This document shows positions 1-12,600 of a stretch of 64,000 nucleotides of DNA, piece by piece. This DNA comes from Eublepharis macularius (lineage: Eukaryota; Chordata; Lepidosauria; Squamata; Eublepharidae), in NCBI RefSeq assembly GCF_028583425.1, contig NC_072801.1, positions 21,038,001-21,102,000 of the forward strand, in the 5' to 3' direction. The first letter of the stretch is position 1. Each line of letters begins with the position of its first letter. The notes below the pieces were generated by a model. That model was not told where the DNA came from, made no database searches, and was given only the letters and a program-made list of their open reading frames with translations. Position numbers and translations under genes: made by a program.

Positions 1-840
1 CTAGCCTTCATCAACAGATATAGCTGGGTGCCATCAGCAAACTGGTGGTAATCCAGCCCCAAACTAAGGATCACCTAGGCGCAAGGAGCACATATAGATG
101 TTAAACAGCATCGAGGAGAGAATAACCCCGAGAGCCTCCACACAACAAGGGGTGGCATAATGATATCTGCTCCCCAAGTGTCACCCTTTGCCCCCAACCG
201 TGGAGAAAGGAGCACAATCACTGTTACGTATCGCCACAGTGGTGAGGTGGTGGGTCAAAAGATCATGATCAACTATGTCAAACGCAGCTGAAAGATCTAG
301 TAATAGCAACAACACTGACCCACCCTGATCATCTGTGAGGGTGACTAGTGCTGTCTCTGTCTCATGGCCAGGACTGAAATGGGTCCAGGATGGAGGAATC
401 CTCCAAGAATACCTGGAGTTGCTCAGCCACTGCCTGCTCAATTACCTTACCCAGAAAAAGGAGATTCGAGACAAGGCAGTAATTAGCTGGATCAGTAGGA
501 TCCAAAGATAGTTTCTTTAATAAGGGCCATGCCACTTCCTCTTTTAGTGAGCCTGGAAAAATCGCAGAACTCATGGACAAGGGGGCCCGTATCCCTGCCC
601 ACCAGTCTTCACCAACGATGACAGGCACAGGTCCAGTGGGCACATGGTAGGCTTCACAACATTTAGGATCCTGTCCACCGCATTCTGAGAGAGTTGTTTG
701 AATTGAGCCAATATCAACTTTGAAGTCAGGAGGTAGAGATGTTTTGCAACTAGAACTCCCGACATTGTTATCTGAATCTCACCCATTGAGTGGGACATAT
801 ATTGGAGGCAGTGCTACACATGCTAATTGTCAGTCCTCCT
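1..840 (-). mobile_element. L2/CR1-like LINE fragment (reverse transcriptase), runs off window
   Basis: On the - strand, frame-broken translation reads DPANYCLVSNLLFLGKVIEQ, LLLLLDLSAAFDIVDH and, near base 30, a degraded FADDTQLYL-type active site. These are hallmark RT blocks of the L2/CR1 lineage. It is interrupted by stops and frameshifts and is dead. The 5' end is near 840 and the 3' part lies before base 1. Confidence 0.85.
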
Positions 841-1169
841 GTCACTGAAAGTTCATATAAGGAAAAAGACGGAATTGAGAGAGCTGCTTAAGAATTTTTA
901 AAAGGAGTTTTCAAGCATTGTTGTGTTTAAACCCACTTTTTGAGGGTGGTCCTTCCTTAAATGGAAATATACACCATTGTCTCCGGTTCTGTTTTAATTA
1001 CTAACAAGACTTTTAGTTACCTAACAGATTTTGCATTTCCTTGCTTGGTACAGAATTGAATCAATTCATATCCATTTGTCCTAGCAAGTATTCTTTTTAT
1101 GAAGCTTCCTGGCATGAAAAAAAAATGGAAACTTTGTTCTCATATATAACCATATCATAATGACATCAA

Positions 1170-1184
1170 GGAGTCTGCTCCAGC
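1170..1184. repeat. Target-site duplication, left copy (L1)
   Basis: GGAGTCTGCTCCAGC, repeated exactly right after the poly(A) run at 3581-3595. Marks the retrotransposition target. Confidence 0.9.
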
Positions 1185-3578
1185 CGAATAAAAATAAAGG
1201 ACTATTCATATAAGGTCAGAGCATTTGCGGATGACATAATGTTAATTGTAGAGGACCCATTGGAGAACATGCCAAGAGTGATAGATAAGATCAAGGAGTT
1301 TGGAGACTTGGCAGGTTTCTTCATTAACAAAAAGAAGTCAAAGATATTATGCAAAAATATGACTAAGCAGAAACAACAATTGTTAATGGAAACAACGGAT
1401 TGTGAAGTAACAAGTAAAGTGAAATATTTGGGAGTCGAATTAACTGCAAAGAACATAGATCTATTCAAAAACAATTATGAAAAACTATGGACTCAGATAG
1501 AGAGAGACTTGATTAAATGGAATAGATTGAATTTGTCATGGTTGGGCAGGATTGCAGCAGTTAAGATGAATGTGTTACCAAGAGTAATGTTTTTGCTACA
1601 GACAATACCAATCATCAGAGACTCCAAACAATTTGAAAAATGGCAGAGGAAAATATCAGATTTTGTTTGGGCAGGCAAGAAGCCTCGAGTGAAAGTGAAA
1701 GTTTTACAAGATGCAAAGGAAAGAGGCGGAATGCAACTGCCCAATCTGAGACTTTATCATGATGCAATCTGCCTAGTTTGGTTGAAAGAATGGATGACAT
1801 TAAAGAACAAGAAACTATTAGCCCTAGAGGGATATAAAAAAATATTTGGATGGCATGCATATTTATGGCATGACAAAGTAAAGGTCAACTCGATGTTCCT
1901 GCATCACTTTGTTCGGAGAAGTCTATACATAATCTGGAAGAAGTACAGAATTTATCTACAAGAAGGAACCCCTTTGTGGGTGGTTCCATATGAGGTGATA
2001 GACCCGAGAGCTGTTGATAATGAACAACAATGTTTAACGTATAAAGAAATAACTAAAACTGAAGCATCCAAACTTAGAATAAAGACACAAGAGGAACTAT
2101 CACCTAACTACGATTGGTTCCAGTATAGACAGATCAGAGACTTATATAATTCGGACTCTGTAAAGGGAGGTATACGAATAGAGAATTCGGAACTAGAGCA
2201 GACCCTTCTTAAAGAAGATAAGAAAAGAATATCCAAGGTATACCAAGTACTGTTGAAGTGGTATACCGAGGATGAGATAGTTAAAACACAAATGGTGAAA
2301 TGGGCTATAAACTTTAATAAAGAAATAACAATGGAGGCATGGGAATACTTGTGGAAAACTACAATGAAGACAACGACATGTATTAATATCAAAGAGAACA
2401 TTTATAAAATGATCTATCGTTGGTACATGACACCAAAGAAGATTGCGCTAGGGAATTTGAATACTTCTAATAAATGCTGGAAATGTAAGAAGCATGAGGG
2501 CTCCCTCTATCATATGTGGTGGTCGTGTGAGGTAGCCAGGCAGTACTGGGGGGAAATAATAAGAGAAATGAGTGAAATTTTACAATTTCAAATTAATAAG
2601 AACCCAGAACTCCTGCTACTGAACTTGGGAATGGAGGGAATTCCAGCCCAACACAGGACGTTGATATTTTATATGACAGCAGCAGCTAGACTTTTGTATG
2701 CGCAAAAATGGAAAGTACAAGAAGTGCCAACTATTGAAGATTGGACTTACAAATTGCTGTATATGGCTGAAATGGATAAGATGACAAGAAAATTGAGAGA
2801 TCTGGACTCAGGGCAGTTCAACACAGACTGGGAGAAGCTGAAACAATACCTGGAGAAGAAATGGGAGGTGGGAGGAAAACTGTGGCAGTTTGAGAACTAC
2901 TGAAGTATTGAAGTAGAGGGGGGAGACTTTACCGGGGGGAGAAGAGATAAATGTGAATTAATAAGCAGTCAGATTAATAGATTGACATATATATAGATAT
3001 ATATAGGTTAACAAACAGAACATAGAGAAAATAATTAATTATAAGGACTAAATATAAGGAGCGATTAACTAACAATATTTTCTTTTTTTTCTGACAAGTT
3101 TTGTACCAAACTGAATGTCTGAAGATATAGATGGGTCAAATTGATTGACTACGTGAGGAGAGATATATAGAACTATTATAAAAAGATAGAATGAGTAATA
3201 TATAGAGAGAATAAGTCAAATTGTTTGATATAAACGAATGTATGATCTATATGGTTTATGATATATAGAAATATCTGAAATTGAAAAATTGGGATAAATT
3301 GTTTATCTAAGATGGAAACAAAGACTTACAGTTTGGGCATATAATGTTAAAAATAGTTAAGGATGTACTGCTTAGAATAATGGAGAATATACATTTGTTT
3401 TAGATAGAGGAAGCTAATAAAAGTAAGGGAAAGGGGACAAAGGGTTGGAAAGCTGTTGGAAGTCAACAAAAAGGGGGGGGAAAGGGAGGGGGTTAGAGAT
3501 GAAAAAATTGGGGAAAATTGAATGTAAATGTGGAAATAATGGATTCTAACCCAATAAAAATTTTTCAAAAAAAAAAAA
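1185..3578 (+). mobile_element. 5'-truncated L1 retrotransposon with poly(A) tail
   Basis: An open frame starts at the truncation point (1185) and runs 572 codons to TGA at 2901-2903. It opens with RIKIKDYSYKVRAFADDIML, the RT palm with FADD active site, followed by thumb and C-terminal regions including a CxxCKKHEGSLYHMWW-like Cys/His motif. A 675-base A/T-rich 3' UTR, AATAAA near 3553 and a poly(A) run follow. The element is flanked by a direct repeat (GGAGTCTGCTCCAGC at 1170-1184 and 3581-3595). It lies in the CYTH3 sense orientation in intron 1. No RNA-mobilising 5' half is present, so it is not autonomous. Confidence 0.93.
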
Positions 3579-3580
3579 AA

Positions 3581-3595
3581 GGAGTCTGCTCCAGC
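3581..3595. repeat. Target-site duplication, right copy (L1)
   Basis: Exact copy of the 15 bases at 1170-1184. The preceding A run may hide two further matching bases. Confidence 0.9.
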
Positions 3596-4670
3596 TGTTG
3601 GCTCATTTGTGTGCCGAAAATGCCTCTTGCCAAGTGCTACAAAGGTCTCTCTCTAAAAGAACATCCATAACCTTTCCCCATCCATGTATTTCCTGTTTAG
3701 AAACTGTGGATTGTAAACATATTGAAAGGCTTTAGGCAGCTAAAAAACAATTAAATTGCTCTTCAAAAATTTGGGGAGGGGGGATTATTTAGGTATGTAA
3801 AAATGATTTATGCCAGCAGGAATGGTTATTGGTGTCACTGAGGATGGTGGCCTGTGGTGGAACCTTCTTAAAGGATTGTGTTCTCTGTCTGACTACAAAT
3901 GCAATTAGTTTAAACATCCTTCTAGTTCCACTTCTATTGAAGAAAACACCCATAAAAGCTCAAGTCTGTCAGACTGGCTTTTCTGTCCTTTTGTTCTTTC
4001 CAGTATTTGGAATTACATAAATAATCCAACACAGAAAATGTACGTCCCTAGTGTCATTAAGATTACAGCACTAGGCTGCTAAGGAGCTTCATGACTGAGC
4101 ACCTTAACTCTGTATAAAGTTGCCTGATGTCTGTTGTTTTTTAAGGATTGTGTCTCTTGAGAAGGTGATGACTTTGGCAAGCATCACCTAAAGTCAAACA
4201 CATTTACACTAAGTAGCGTTTCTGTCTCAGTCAAACTATGTTTTTCTATCCTTACTTCATCATAGAACTAGAGTTGAGAGACTGGCATGCTATACATGTA
4301 GATATTTTTTTGTTGTTCTTAATGTTTCCTCAACAGTGCCCCCCTCCCCTCCAATTCCTCTTAAGATTTGGGAAGGCACCTCTGTTTTCTGGGTTTTGTC
4401 TTTGGGGTTGAATTTATCTTCTCTGTGAAATAATAGATGGTTTTTCAGGATCAGATGGGCCTCCCCCTTTTGGAAGGTGATTTCCTCTATTTTGAAGGGG
4501 CACGTGCCTGCGTTAGTATGCTTTCTCTTACTTTCATTCCAGTTCTTTGGCCAGTTTATATGTTATGTTTTCAGTGAGGGTGCTACTCCCTTTATGTCAG
4601 CTCCTACATCAATCACATCTGCTTTGTGTAAATATTCAAGTATTTTCTTGGTTCCCACAGTAGTCAGTTG
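3596..4670. other. CYTH3: CYTH3 intron 1, no recognised feature
   Basis: AT-rich intronic sequence with short poly-T and poly-A runs. I see no coding, RNA or repeat signature. Confidence 0.5.
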
Positions 4671-4895
4671 GTCAGTGTGATGTAGTGGTTAGATTGTTGG
4701 ACTAGGACCTGGGTACAAACTTCTGCTGAGGCATGGAACTTTGTAGGCCAGTCACTCTTCCTGTCCATCTATCAGCCAAAGCTACGTATAGGAGTGAAAT
4801 GGAGGAGGTGAGAATTATTTTGAGATCTTTAGAGGAAGGCAGGGACATTTTGTGTGATAAAAATGTGTAGCTAGATAGAAAGGCCCAAAAGAAGA
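4671..4895 (+). mobile_element. tRNA-derived SINE (degraded)
   Basis: Head gtgatgtagtggttagat resembles a tRNA A box, with a B-box-like ctgggtacaaactt, followed by gccagtcactctt and a tail with gagatctttagaggaagg. This is the layout of the other tRNA SINEs at 37858, 39930 and 42728. Confidence 0.7.
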
Positions 4896-5855
4896 TGCAG
4901 TGCATGCCTGAGAAATAATGATGACCACACTGCCAATTTAACAAATGATAACAAGTGATCACCATTCCAGATGCTCTACTCCAGGAGGATGTCCATTTTT
5001 GTGAGATTGTATTTTAAAATGAAGAGCCTCTCTGCATTCAGATTTCTCTTTTTCAAACTTTGCAATGAGAGTGCCGTCGTTTGGGTAGGTGAATAGAATG
5101 CTACTTTGCATGCAGAAACATGTTCTTTCCTTTACAATGAAAAATAAATCGATGGAATCTATCTCGTTATGTCTTATTGTTGATGTTGCTTGCAAATTAT
5201 ATTTATCAAATTAGAACGTTGGATCTTACCAGCATTTCCTCAAACGGAAGAGAGAGGAGGAGCTCTTTTGACTTCTAGACAGGATGAGCTGATCCACGTG
5301 TACAAAATGTGGGCTGCAGTGAGGAGGGAACTGGGTGAGATTGAGTGGAAAAGCTGGTAGGATCCAACCCAGAAAGTATTATGATTCCTTACTAGGTACT
5401 AGGAGAAGCTTTTCCATTACAAAAATATATGAGGGGAGGGAGGCAGTGGTGGGAAGGAAAAACAGAGAAACATTTTTTAGAAACTTAGCTTTGTTCTTCC
5501 TCTCTGGTTTATGATGTATTTGTTTTAGGTAAGTGAAAACTCTTGCCATTCATGACAGCTTCATTTGCCACAATTTTCACTTGGTGCAGAACTTAAATCT
5601 TACTAAATTACTTCAATATTTTCCTTTCCCTTAGCATTTTTTTAAAACTAAGGAAAGATTTTCCAAATTACTCACTGTGGTACGTGCTTATTGAGGAGAA
5701 GCATCCATATGGTTGTTTGCTAAGCGTTGACATTCTTTAGTTCTGTGAAGAAAAATGAGACACGGAAACTGCCTGAAGGTGTTTACTGTCAGACGGGGTG
5801 GGTGGGAATCTCCCATCTCCAGTTCCTAGAACTTCTCTAATCATGCAAGAGGCTA

Positions 5856-5886
<31 letters not shown>

Positions 5887-6510
5887 TGAACCCTTGATCC
5901 AGGCTGTAATGTTTTGCCATGTCGATAATTTCTGTTTCTGCTGGTTAATATGAGGATTTTGAATATTGGTTACTGTAAAGTACAGGCCTCTGAAGTGAGA
6001 AGGAGGGGGGCTGGATGGGTGAGTGAAGCATGCTTTGCTTGGACGGTAACTGTACCCTATGGGGCCAGAGTGAACTGCAGTTTTTAGAGTGCTGAAGGAA
6101 AGTATTCATTCTGTCTAAGTCAGGCAATCTGCGTGGAAGCCTGAGAGAGTCTAGTTCAGTCAGTCTGTGTGGAAGTCTGTGATGAGAGAAGAGAGTGATT
6201 GTGTTATTCTGGGAGTAAAAGACTGGGGGAAATAAGTCTTTATTGGCTGAGTATGTTTATTATTTCTAGCCTAAGTGGCAACTGTGTGAAAAATTTGTCT
6301 TCGTGACTGGGTCTGTGAATAACAATTTAAGGATATATAACTATTTTTGAAACCACCAAGCTTATGAACTTATTCTGAAACCAAGACACTTATCAGTGCT
6401 CTGCTTCATCTCGAACATAGGGTTCCTTTCCCCCCTCACAGCCACTTCCATGTACTGACTGTTCTGTCATCTGTCATTAAACCTTCCTATAATACCTGTT
6501 GAAGGGAAGA
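4896..6510. other. CYTH3: CYTH3 intron 1, mostly featureless; TG/AG microsatellite at 5857-5886
   Basis: A compound (TG)n(AG)n run lies at 5857-5886. Otherwise I see nothing I can name. Confidence 0.5.
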
Positions 6511-7849
6511 GCTCTAAGGTCTTTCCACGTGAACAACAGGCATTACCAGTTCAGAGCCTTGCCATTTGGCCTAGCCATGGCTCCAAGAGTCTTCACCAAG
6601 ATCCTCATCAACCCAGTTTGACTCAGAGAGAGAGAGGAATTCATGTACATCCATATCTGGACAACATCCTTGTACGCACCAGTTCCCGGGAGAGGGCCCA
6701 TCGGGACACCTGGATGACAGTAGGCTTCTTACAACATCATGGTTTCCAGATAAACTTGGAAAAGTGCTCCACCCAACTCTCAGAGTATACATCATCTGGG
6801 AATGATCTTGGATACCAAGAGATGCCTCCTGTTCCTAATTCAGGAGAAAATACAAAAGACCAAAACCCTGGTCAGTACAGTCATATGGGACAGGTCCGTT
6901 CCTCTACTCACTCTCTCTAAACTAATGGGGATGCTGGTGGCAAACTGCGAGGCCATCTATTGGGGGCGCCTTCACATCAGGGCCCTACTGTCCTTCCTCT
7001 GCCCCTACCAATTCCTCATCATGACTAAGGTGAACACCATGGTGAGAGTTCTCCAGAAACTCAAAGAGAGTCTCCTATGGTGGACCAAGGACAACAACCT
7101 TCATCAGGGCAAGAGCTTCCTAATGCCTCACGTAATACAACTCTTTACAGACGCCAGCCTAACTGGATGGGGAGCATCCTTGGAGGGTTGCCTGGTTCAG
7201 ATATATCAGAACTCAGCGCGCTATCCCTGAAGCTCCACCTGTGCATTTTCCATAAGGACAAGGCGCACAGATCCAACATTCATCCCCAAGGCATACTCTA
7301 AGTTCCACAGGTCCCAGGAGATTAATCTTCCATCCTTATGCCCTGACCCCAGACATGCCAAGGAGAAAGAGTGGCACTGTCTGGATGTCAGGAGAGCCCA
7401 CAAGGCGTATCTCACCAGAACTGAGGCTATCAGAATCAGATTCACTCTTCATAAATGTGGATCCCCCTAACACAGAGAAGAAAATGTCAGCAACATCTAT
7501 TGGCAACAGCATTAGGTCCTGCATTGTGGAACCATATAAGGCACCCAACAAGGAGGTACCTAAGGGAATTACAGCTTACTCCTTGAGAAGTGCAGCGGCT
7601 ATGCAGCATTCAGAAATAGCGCGCCTGTGGAAGAGGTCTGCAAAGCTGCCACTTGGTCTTCAGTCTCCACCTTTGTGAGACATTATAGGTTAAACCTCTA
7701 TAATTCGATGGATGCAGCATTTGGAAGGAGTGTGTTGCAGCACATAATTCAAGACGAGGACCATATCCCACCCAAGTAGGAGTAAATGCTTTAGGAGCAC
7801 CGAAAATGTCCTCTGCCTCAGAGGGAGCATGGACTTTTGAAAGGACCGT

Positions 7850-7882
7850 GAAGGGTCCTTCTCCTCTGAGGAAAGGAGGACA
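7850..7882. repeat. Inverted repeat arm 1 of DIRS-like element
   Basis: 33 bases beginning GAAGGGTCCTTCTCCTCTGA, exact reverse complement of 8196-8228. The loop between the arms is 313 bases and includes an (AAC)n run near 8046-8070. Confidence 0.9.
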
Positions 7883-8195
7883 TTTTGCCTCCTAGGTCTT
7901 TCGTCTCCATTACTATCTTCCCTTTTCCTCCTTAGTGCTGCATGTTCATTCTATCCTATCTCTTCTAACTCATAGAGACTAATCAATCATTTTTCAGGAC
8001 AAATAGCTCAGAGACTAAACATATATCTAGTGACAAAAACCAAAACAATAACAACAACAACAACAACAACCCAGGAAATTACTGCCACATGTAGTCAATC
8101 AAACTGAGAGAAGGGGTGGTCTACATGCCAACAAGAAAGAGGAAGAAAATTTAACTTCCTGCCTCTCTGATTGGATGGTGGGAAACACCCAAAGA

Positions 8196-8228
8196 TGTCC
8201 TCCTTTCCTCAGAGGAGAAGGACCCTTC
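8196..8228. repeat. Inverted repeat arm 2 of DIRS-like element
   Basis: Exact reverse complement of 7850-7882. It is probably the terminal or internal complementary region used in DIRS circularisation (inference). Confidence 0.9.
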
Positions 8229-8230
8229 TT

Positions 8231-9034
8231 GGTACTTGTCGAAAGGTCCGTTCCCTCCAAAACTCAAACTGACTGTTGTTTTTGTTGGTGGTTTACAGTT
8301 CAAGTCTCCACTTCAGAGTTCCATTCTCTGTGAATTTAACTGGTCAGCTGTAAGACAGAGGGCAGAACCTTCCCCTGTCCATCACATAGCATCTTGTGCT
8401 TGAATTTTCAGCGGCTTTTCCTAAATACTCTAGGATATGCGTGGGGACCATAACTGGGAATGTCATCCTGAGATCTTTGGAGGGAAGGGTGGGATAAAAG
8501 TGTGGTTGGTATAGATAGAAGAAAGCTGTTGCTGCCAATGTATCCCACTTAGCACGTGATGGGGTAATTTCTTTCTGGGTATTTTAATTCGTGGGGACAT
8601 CTTCCTGCATATTTGTTAGAAGGGTTTTTTCGGCGTGTGTGTGTGTGTTTTATCTTATTCCCATATGATGGGGCTCTATGGAGCCACCTGAATAGCATCA
8701 CCGGACAAATTCTTTGGACCAAATAGGACTCTTGAAAGGCAAGGAGGGGCACCTTGTTCCTTTCAGTTACCTGTTTTTCATACATTATAAACAGTTCATC
8801 CAAGTGTGAGAATATCTAAAGCCATCTTTTGGTCCAGCTAGAGCAGTACTATTTACCTAACGGGCAGTGCCTCTGCCAGAAGAAGGACTTTCCCTGACAC
8901 CTGGTACCCTGAAGTCCTGAGGGTATAAATTGTTGTACATCTCTCATTCTTCCATGAGAATGTCATCTCGACATCTTTCTTCTAAACAATCCTCTATGCT
9001 TGTGTACTTTGGGCCAGGCATCTTGGCTTTTCTT
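8231..9034. other. CYTH3: CYTH3 intron 1; SINE-tail-like piece at 8450-8530
   Basis: 8450-8530 (ctgagatctttggaggga, then ggataaaagtg) resembles the tail of the tRNA SINEs. A (TG)n run lies at 8633-8648. The rest is unrecognised. Confidence 0.45.
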
Positions 9035-9040
9035 TCAGTG

Positions 9041-9108
9041 CAATCCTAAACAGAGTTACACCTTCCTAAATCAGTGGGCTTAAAACAGTATAACTGTTTA
9101 GGATTGCA
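9041..9108. repeat. Short palindromic interspersed repeat (foldback)
   Basis: Starts GTGCAATCCTAAACAGAGTT and ends AACTGTTTAGGATTGCAT, a near-perfect hairpin. A second copy with the same ends is at 63432-63500. Confidence 0.75.
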
Positions 9109-9590
9109 TTAGTACTTTCTGTTTCAGTGAAACTTGACCCCTAGGTGGCTTCAGGCTAGGCAGGATATAAATTTTGCAAATAAATAAATAAATGGGGCAG
9201 GCGGGGTTTACTGGCATAGAAAGCCTGCAGGTTTTCTGTAGTCTTAAAATGGAATGGATGCAGTTTTAATTAGGTTAGACCTAATGTCTTGTATAAAAAG
9301 ATTTGTCACAAACACAATTCATAATCATATGGGAAGTATTTTAGTTCATAGGAAGAGGACTTCCCATAATCCTTGTTCAAGCCCCAAGGAAGAAAATTGT
9401 ATTTGTTAATTAATTCTGGCTCTGTGGCTTTGCATGACTGTTCTCCCTTAGGTCAGTCACTGAGACAGTCTTTCCTTGCTTGGTGCCAGCTGAGTAATAG
9501 TAAAATCAGGCCTTTATTGGATGCACACAAAGTACAAGAGTCTAAATCTATTATATATAATTGTTTGATTGTGTTCTGTTTTCCCTCCAG

Positions 9591-9673
9591 TGCCTGATGA
9601 CCTGTCTGTAGAGGAAAGAGAAGAACTATTAAATATTCGCCGTAGAAAAAAAGAATTAATCGATGATATTGAG
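9591..9673 (+). CDS. CYTH3: CYTH3 coding exon 2
   Basis: Acceptor ttccctccag, donor gaggtaata. The first two bases complete a Val codon begun in exon 1. Encodes [18 protein letters not shown] and the following KKELIDDIE, the start of the coiled coil. The charged heptads are typical of cytohesins. Confidence 0.96.
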
Positions 9674-12600
9674 GTAATAATTTTCAGTTATTAATAATTC
9701 AAGAAGTTCATTGCTGTGAAATCAACACTACAGCAGATCATTGTATCTTGCATAATATCTACAGCTGGTATAGCACAGTCTGAGGATACTTCTGGTAGAT
9801 AATTGCTGGTAGGATAAGGTGTACAAACTGCTACATGCTGTAGTGTTGTCAAACATGATGGCATGGTGGTTGTGTTCCAATAATGTCATGCTGTTACAAG
9901 TAGTCATATCAGATGGGAGTGTTCAGTTGCTAAAAAATAAGCTGATGTTCATCCTTGTGGAAACTGGAATCTTTTTGGACAAACTGCTTAAATGTGGACT
10001 TACATTCTTCTCTTTTTTTTGGCAGAGGTTAAAATTTGAAATAGCAGAGGTTATGACAGAAATCGATAACTTGACAAGCATAGAGGAATGGTAAGTTGAC
10101 TTTGCCACATATGCTTTATGAGAAAGTAGAATTCTGTTCCTTGTAGTTTCTGAACAGCTTGTGAGAAAATTAGTAGATAAGACCCTGATCCTTGCAAAAG
10201 GCTCAGTTTTTTAGCCAATGCGTTGTCAGCCTTACCTGCTCAAGGGTATTTGATCCACTGTTCAGTTAAGCTAAGCGCTTCTGCACCTAGTAACAAGTGG
10301 TTAGTTCAGCAACCTGGATAGCCCATGCTAGCCTGATCTTGTTAGATCTTGGAAGTTAAGCAGGGTCAGCCTTTTACTTGGATGGGAGGACCACCAAGGA
10401 AGTCCCGGGTTGCTGTGCAGAGGCAGGCAATGGCTCTTGCCCTGAAAATCCTATGCCACTGTAAATTGACTGTGACGGGATGGTGGGAAAAAAGTTCAGC
10501 AACTGAATGTTTAGGGTGAAATATGACAATTGATGTTGTAGTATAGCATCATGCTCTGTGGCATTGTAATGTGTTGCATGTTAACTTGGGATGTCCTATC
10601 AGCACAGCAGAACAGGACTCTGGGATTGAATTAATTTGCATTGTGCCTGTCCAGAACATCTCTGGCTACTTTACAACCTTTGTAAAAAGTGAACATTGCC
10701 CCCTTTAGTATATTGTGCACTTAAATCTAGTAGCTGTTTTGTAACCAATAAGTTAGTTTCAAAACTCTGTTTTAAAATGGGTTGCTAAAAATGAAACAGA
10801 TGCTTGTGTTATCCCAGAAACATAAGACATTATGAAACAGGCAAGTACTTGGAAAACATCCGGAGACTTCCTCTGCTGGAGAGAAGCACTGAGGCCCTTC
10901 TTTGGGTCACTTTGTCGAGGCAAAACCTTAGGCAGTGGCATTGCACTGGTGTAAGAGCAGCCCTGATTTCTTATTTTGCCTGCAGAGCAGCTAAAAAAAT
11001 TGTGCTGTCAAATTGGCTTGGATTGAAATAATCCAGTTAAACTGGTTTGTGTGTTAAAACTCTGAACCTTATCCTCTTTAACAGTCCATCCTCTTGAGGG
11101 ACAATATCATGGTTTTAAAAATGCATTTTATAAAAACGGTAAAGTAAAAGCCACTTTGGACTTTCTTCTCAGTAAAGAGCTGTTCTTCTTCGTAAGCCAT
11201 ACCCACGACAACACATATGTAATTTCTTTTTTGCAATGAAAATATTTTTTAAAATGTAACCAAGTATTTCTGCATGTCTGTGTTTTTCTCCTCCGTGCCT
11301 TAAAAAAAAAACAGCAAAACTACACAGAGGAATAAACAAGTAGCTATGGGAAGAAAAAAATTCAACATGGATCCTAAGAAGGTAGGCTGTTTTGTGTACT
11401 TAAGGCTTTAAGCTTCTTATTGAAATCCTATATTGCTGGCAAACATAGGCTACAGGTGAAGTATGTCTAAAAGTTGTCCTCTGTGGCAAGCCCAGCCATG
11501 GTGACTTACGGAAATAGGTCTTTGTATATGTCAAAGGCTTATATCTAAGGCTGTCCTAAGGAATGCATATACTGCAAATGGACCACAGCAATGACTAATC
11601 TCTAATTTTGTGCAAAGCTACAATCGCATTTGTTTTGCTGATAGCATGGGCAGCAATAATTTAATTCCTGCTTGTTCCGCTTAATCAAGCAGCAAGATGG
11701 ACCCTTGTGATCAGTTAGCTAATACATCAGAGTATATTTGTGTGTGTTTTTGTTCTTAAGGGGGTAGTGCATAAATAAAGATCTGCTAGCATAAAAAGTA
11801 ACGTGCAACAGCAGCCAGCACTTTAGACAGACCTCAGAAAATGGTCTCAAGATAAGGATTCACAGTTGCCACATCCTGCCATTTTCTGTCGCATGAGCAA
11901 AGTGCCGTCCTCTACAGCTTTCTTGGGATGTATGGGCTTAGAAGTTGCCTTTCTTTTCTAAGAGAGGCAACTTCTTTTTGTGCAGCATCTGGATTTCCAG
12001 AAAGTAGGCTTCATCAGTTTGAAATAATTTCTGAAGCATTAAGACAACAACAAAAAATGCAATTGATTATGAGATTTCAAATTGTAACTAACTCTCAAGC
12101 TCCAAGGAGCTGGTGGCATGGATGGAAATTTGGCTGGAAGGCCTTTTGCAATGAACAGCATGCAAGGTAAACAGAGAAGCTGAAAGTCAGCATTTGTGTT
12201 CCAGCTGGTCGTCAGTGAATTTTTTTTTGAATGGTGAAGCTATTCTGAGAGGAGGAGAATGCAGCTTCCTCCTCTAAAAATAGCTTCTCAGACTGATAAA
12301 ATGGCAATGGGTTTTACTCTGCTAAAAGTAGGCAGCAGTCACTGAGTGGATTGCCCTTAGCAGGAAGCAAGTATTCTGTTGTGAAAGGTTAAGATTCTCT
12401 AAGTATTGTGCTTTTTCTGCAGCCTGTTGGCCCCTGCTTATATGTCTCTCTCTGTGCATTGTTTCACGTTGTTTTTTTTACAGTGTTATTTCTGAAAACT
12501 TTTAAACTCTTTGGTCTTGAAATAAGCGATTCCAACAACTTGTTTCTCAGAGAAGCTTGCAATTAGAAAAAAAAAGTAAACACACGCATGCCCACATGGT

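Larger units (their letters stand above)
6515..8230 (+). mobile_element. DIRS-like tyrosine-recombinase retrotransposon, decayed
   Basis: Frame-broken + strand translation reads, in order: RT blocks FHVNNRHYQFRALPFGLAMA and YLDNILV (the usual YLDD is mutated to YLDN), connection HHGFQINLEKCSTQLSEY, RNase H-like LFTDASLTGWGAS, and a recombinase-like YSLRSAAAMQHSEIA then VSTFVRHYRLNLYNS (frame-shifted). A 33-bp exact inverted pair follows (7850-7882 and 8196-8228). RT-RNase H followed by a tyrosine recombinase and inverted repeats is the DIRS layout. Multiple stops make it inactive. The start is lost (5' truncated). Confidence 0.8.

Noticed and set aside
6618..7678. Short open frames as host genes
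   Set aside because: They are fragments of the DIRS-like element's RT, RNase H and recombinase.
10320..10400. 5S rRNA gene
   Set aside because: Only the 5S-derived SINE head; the 5' half is altered and a SINE body follows.
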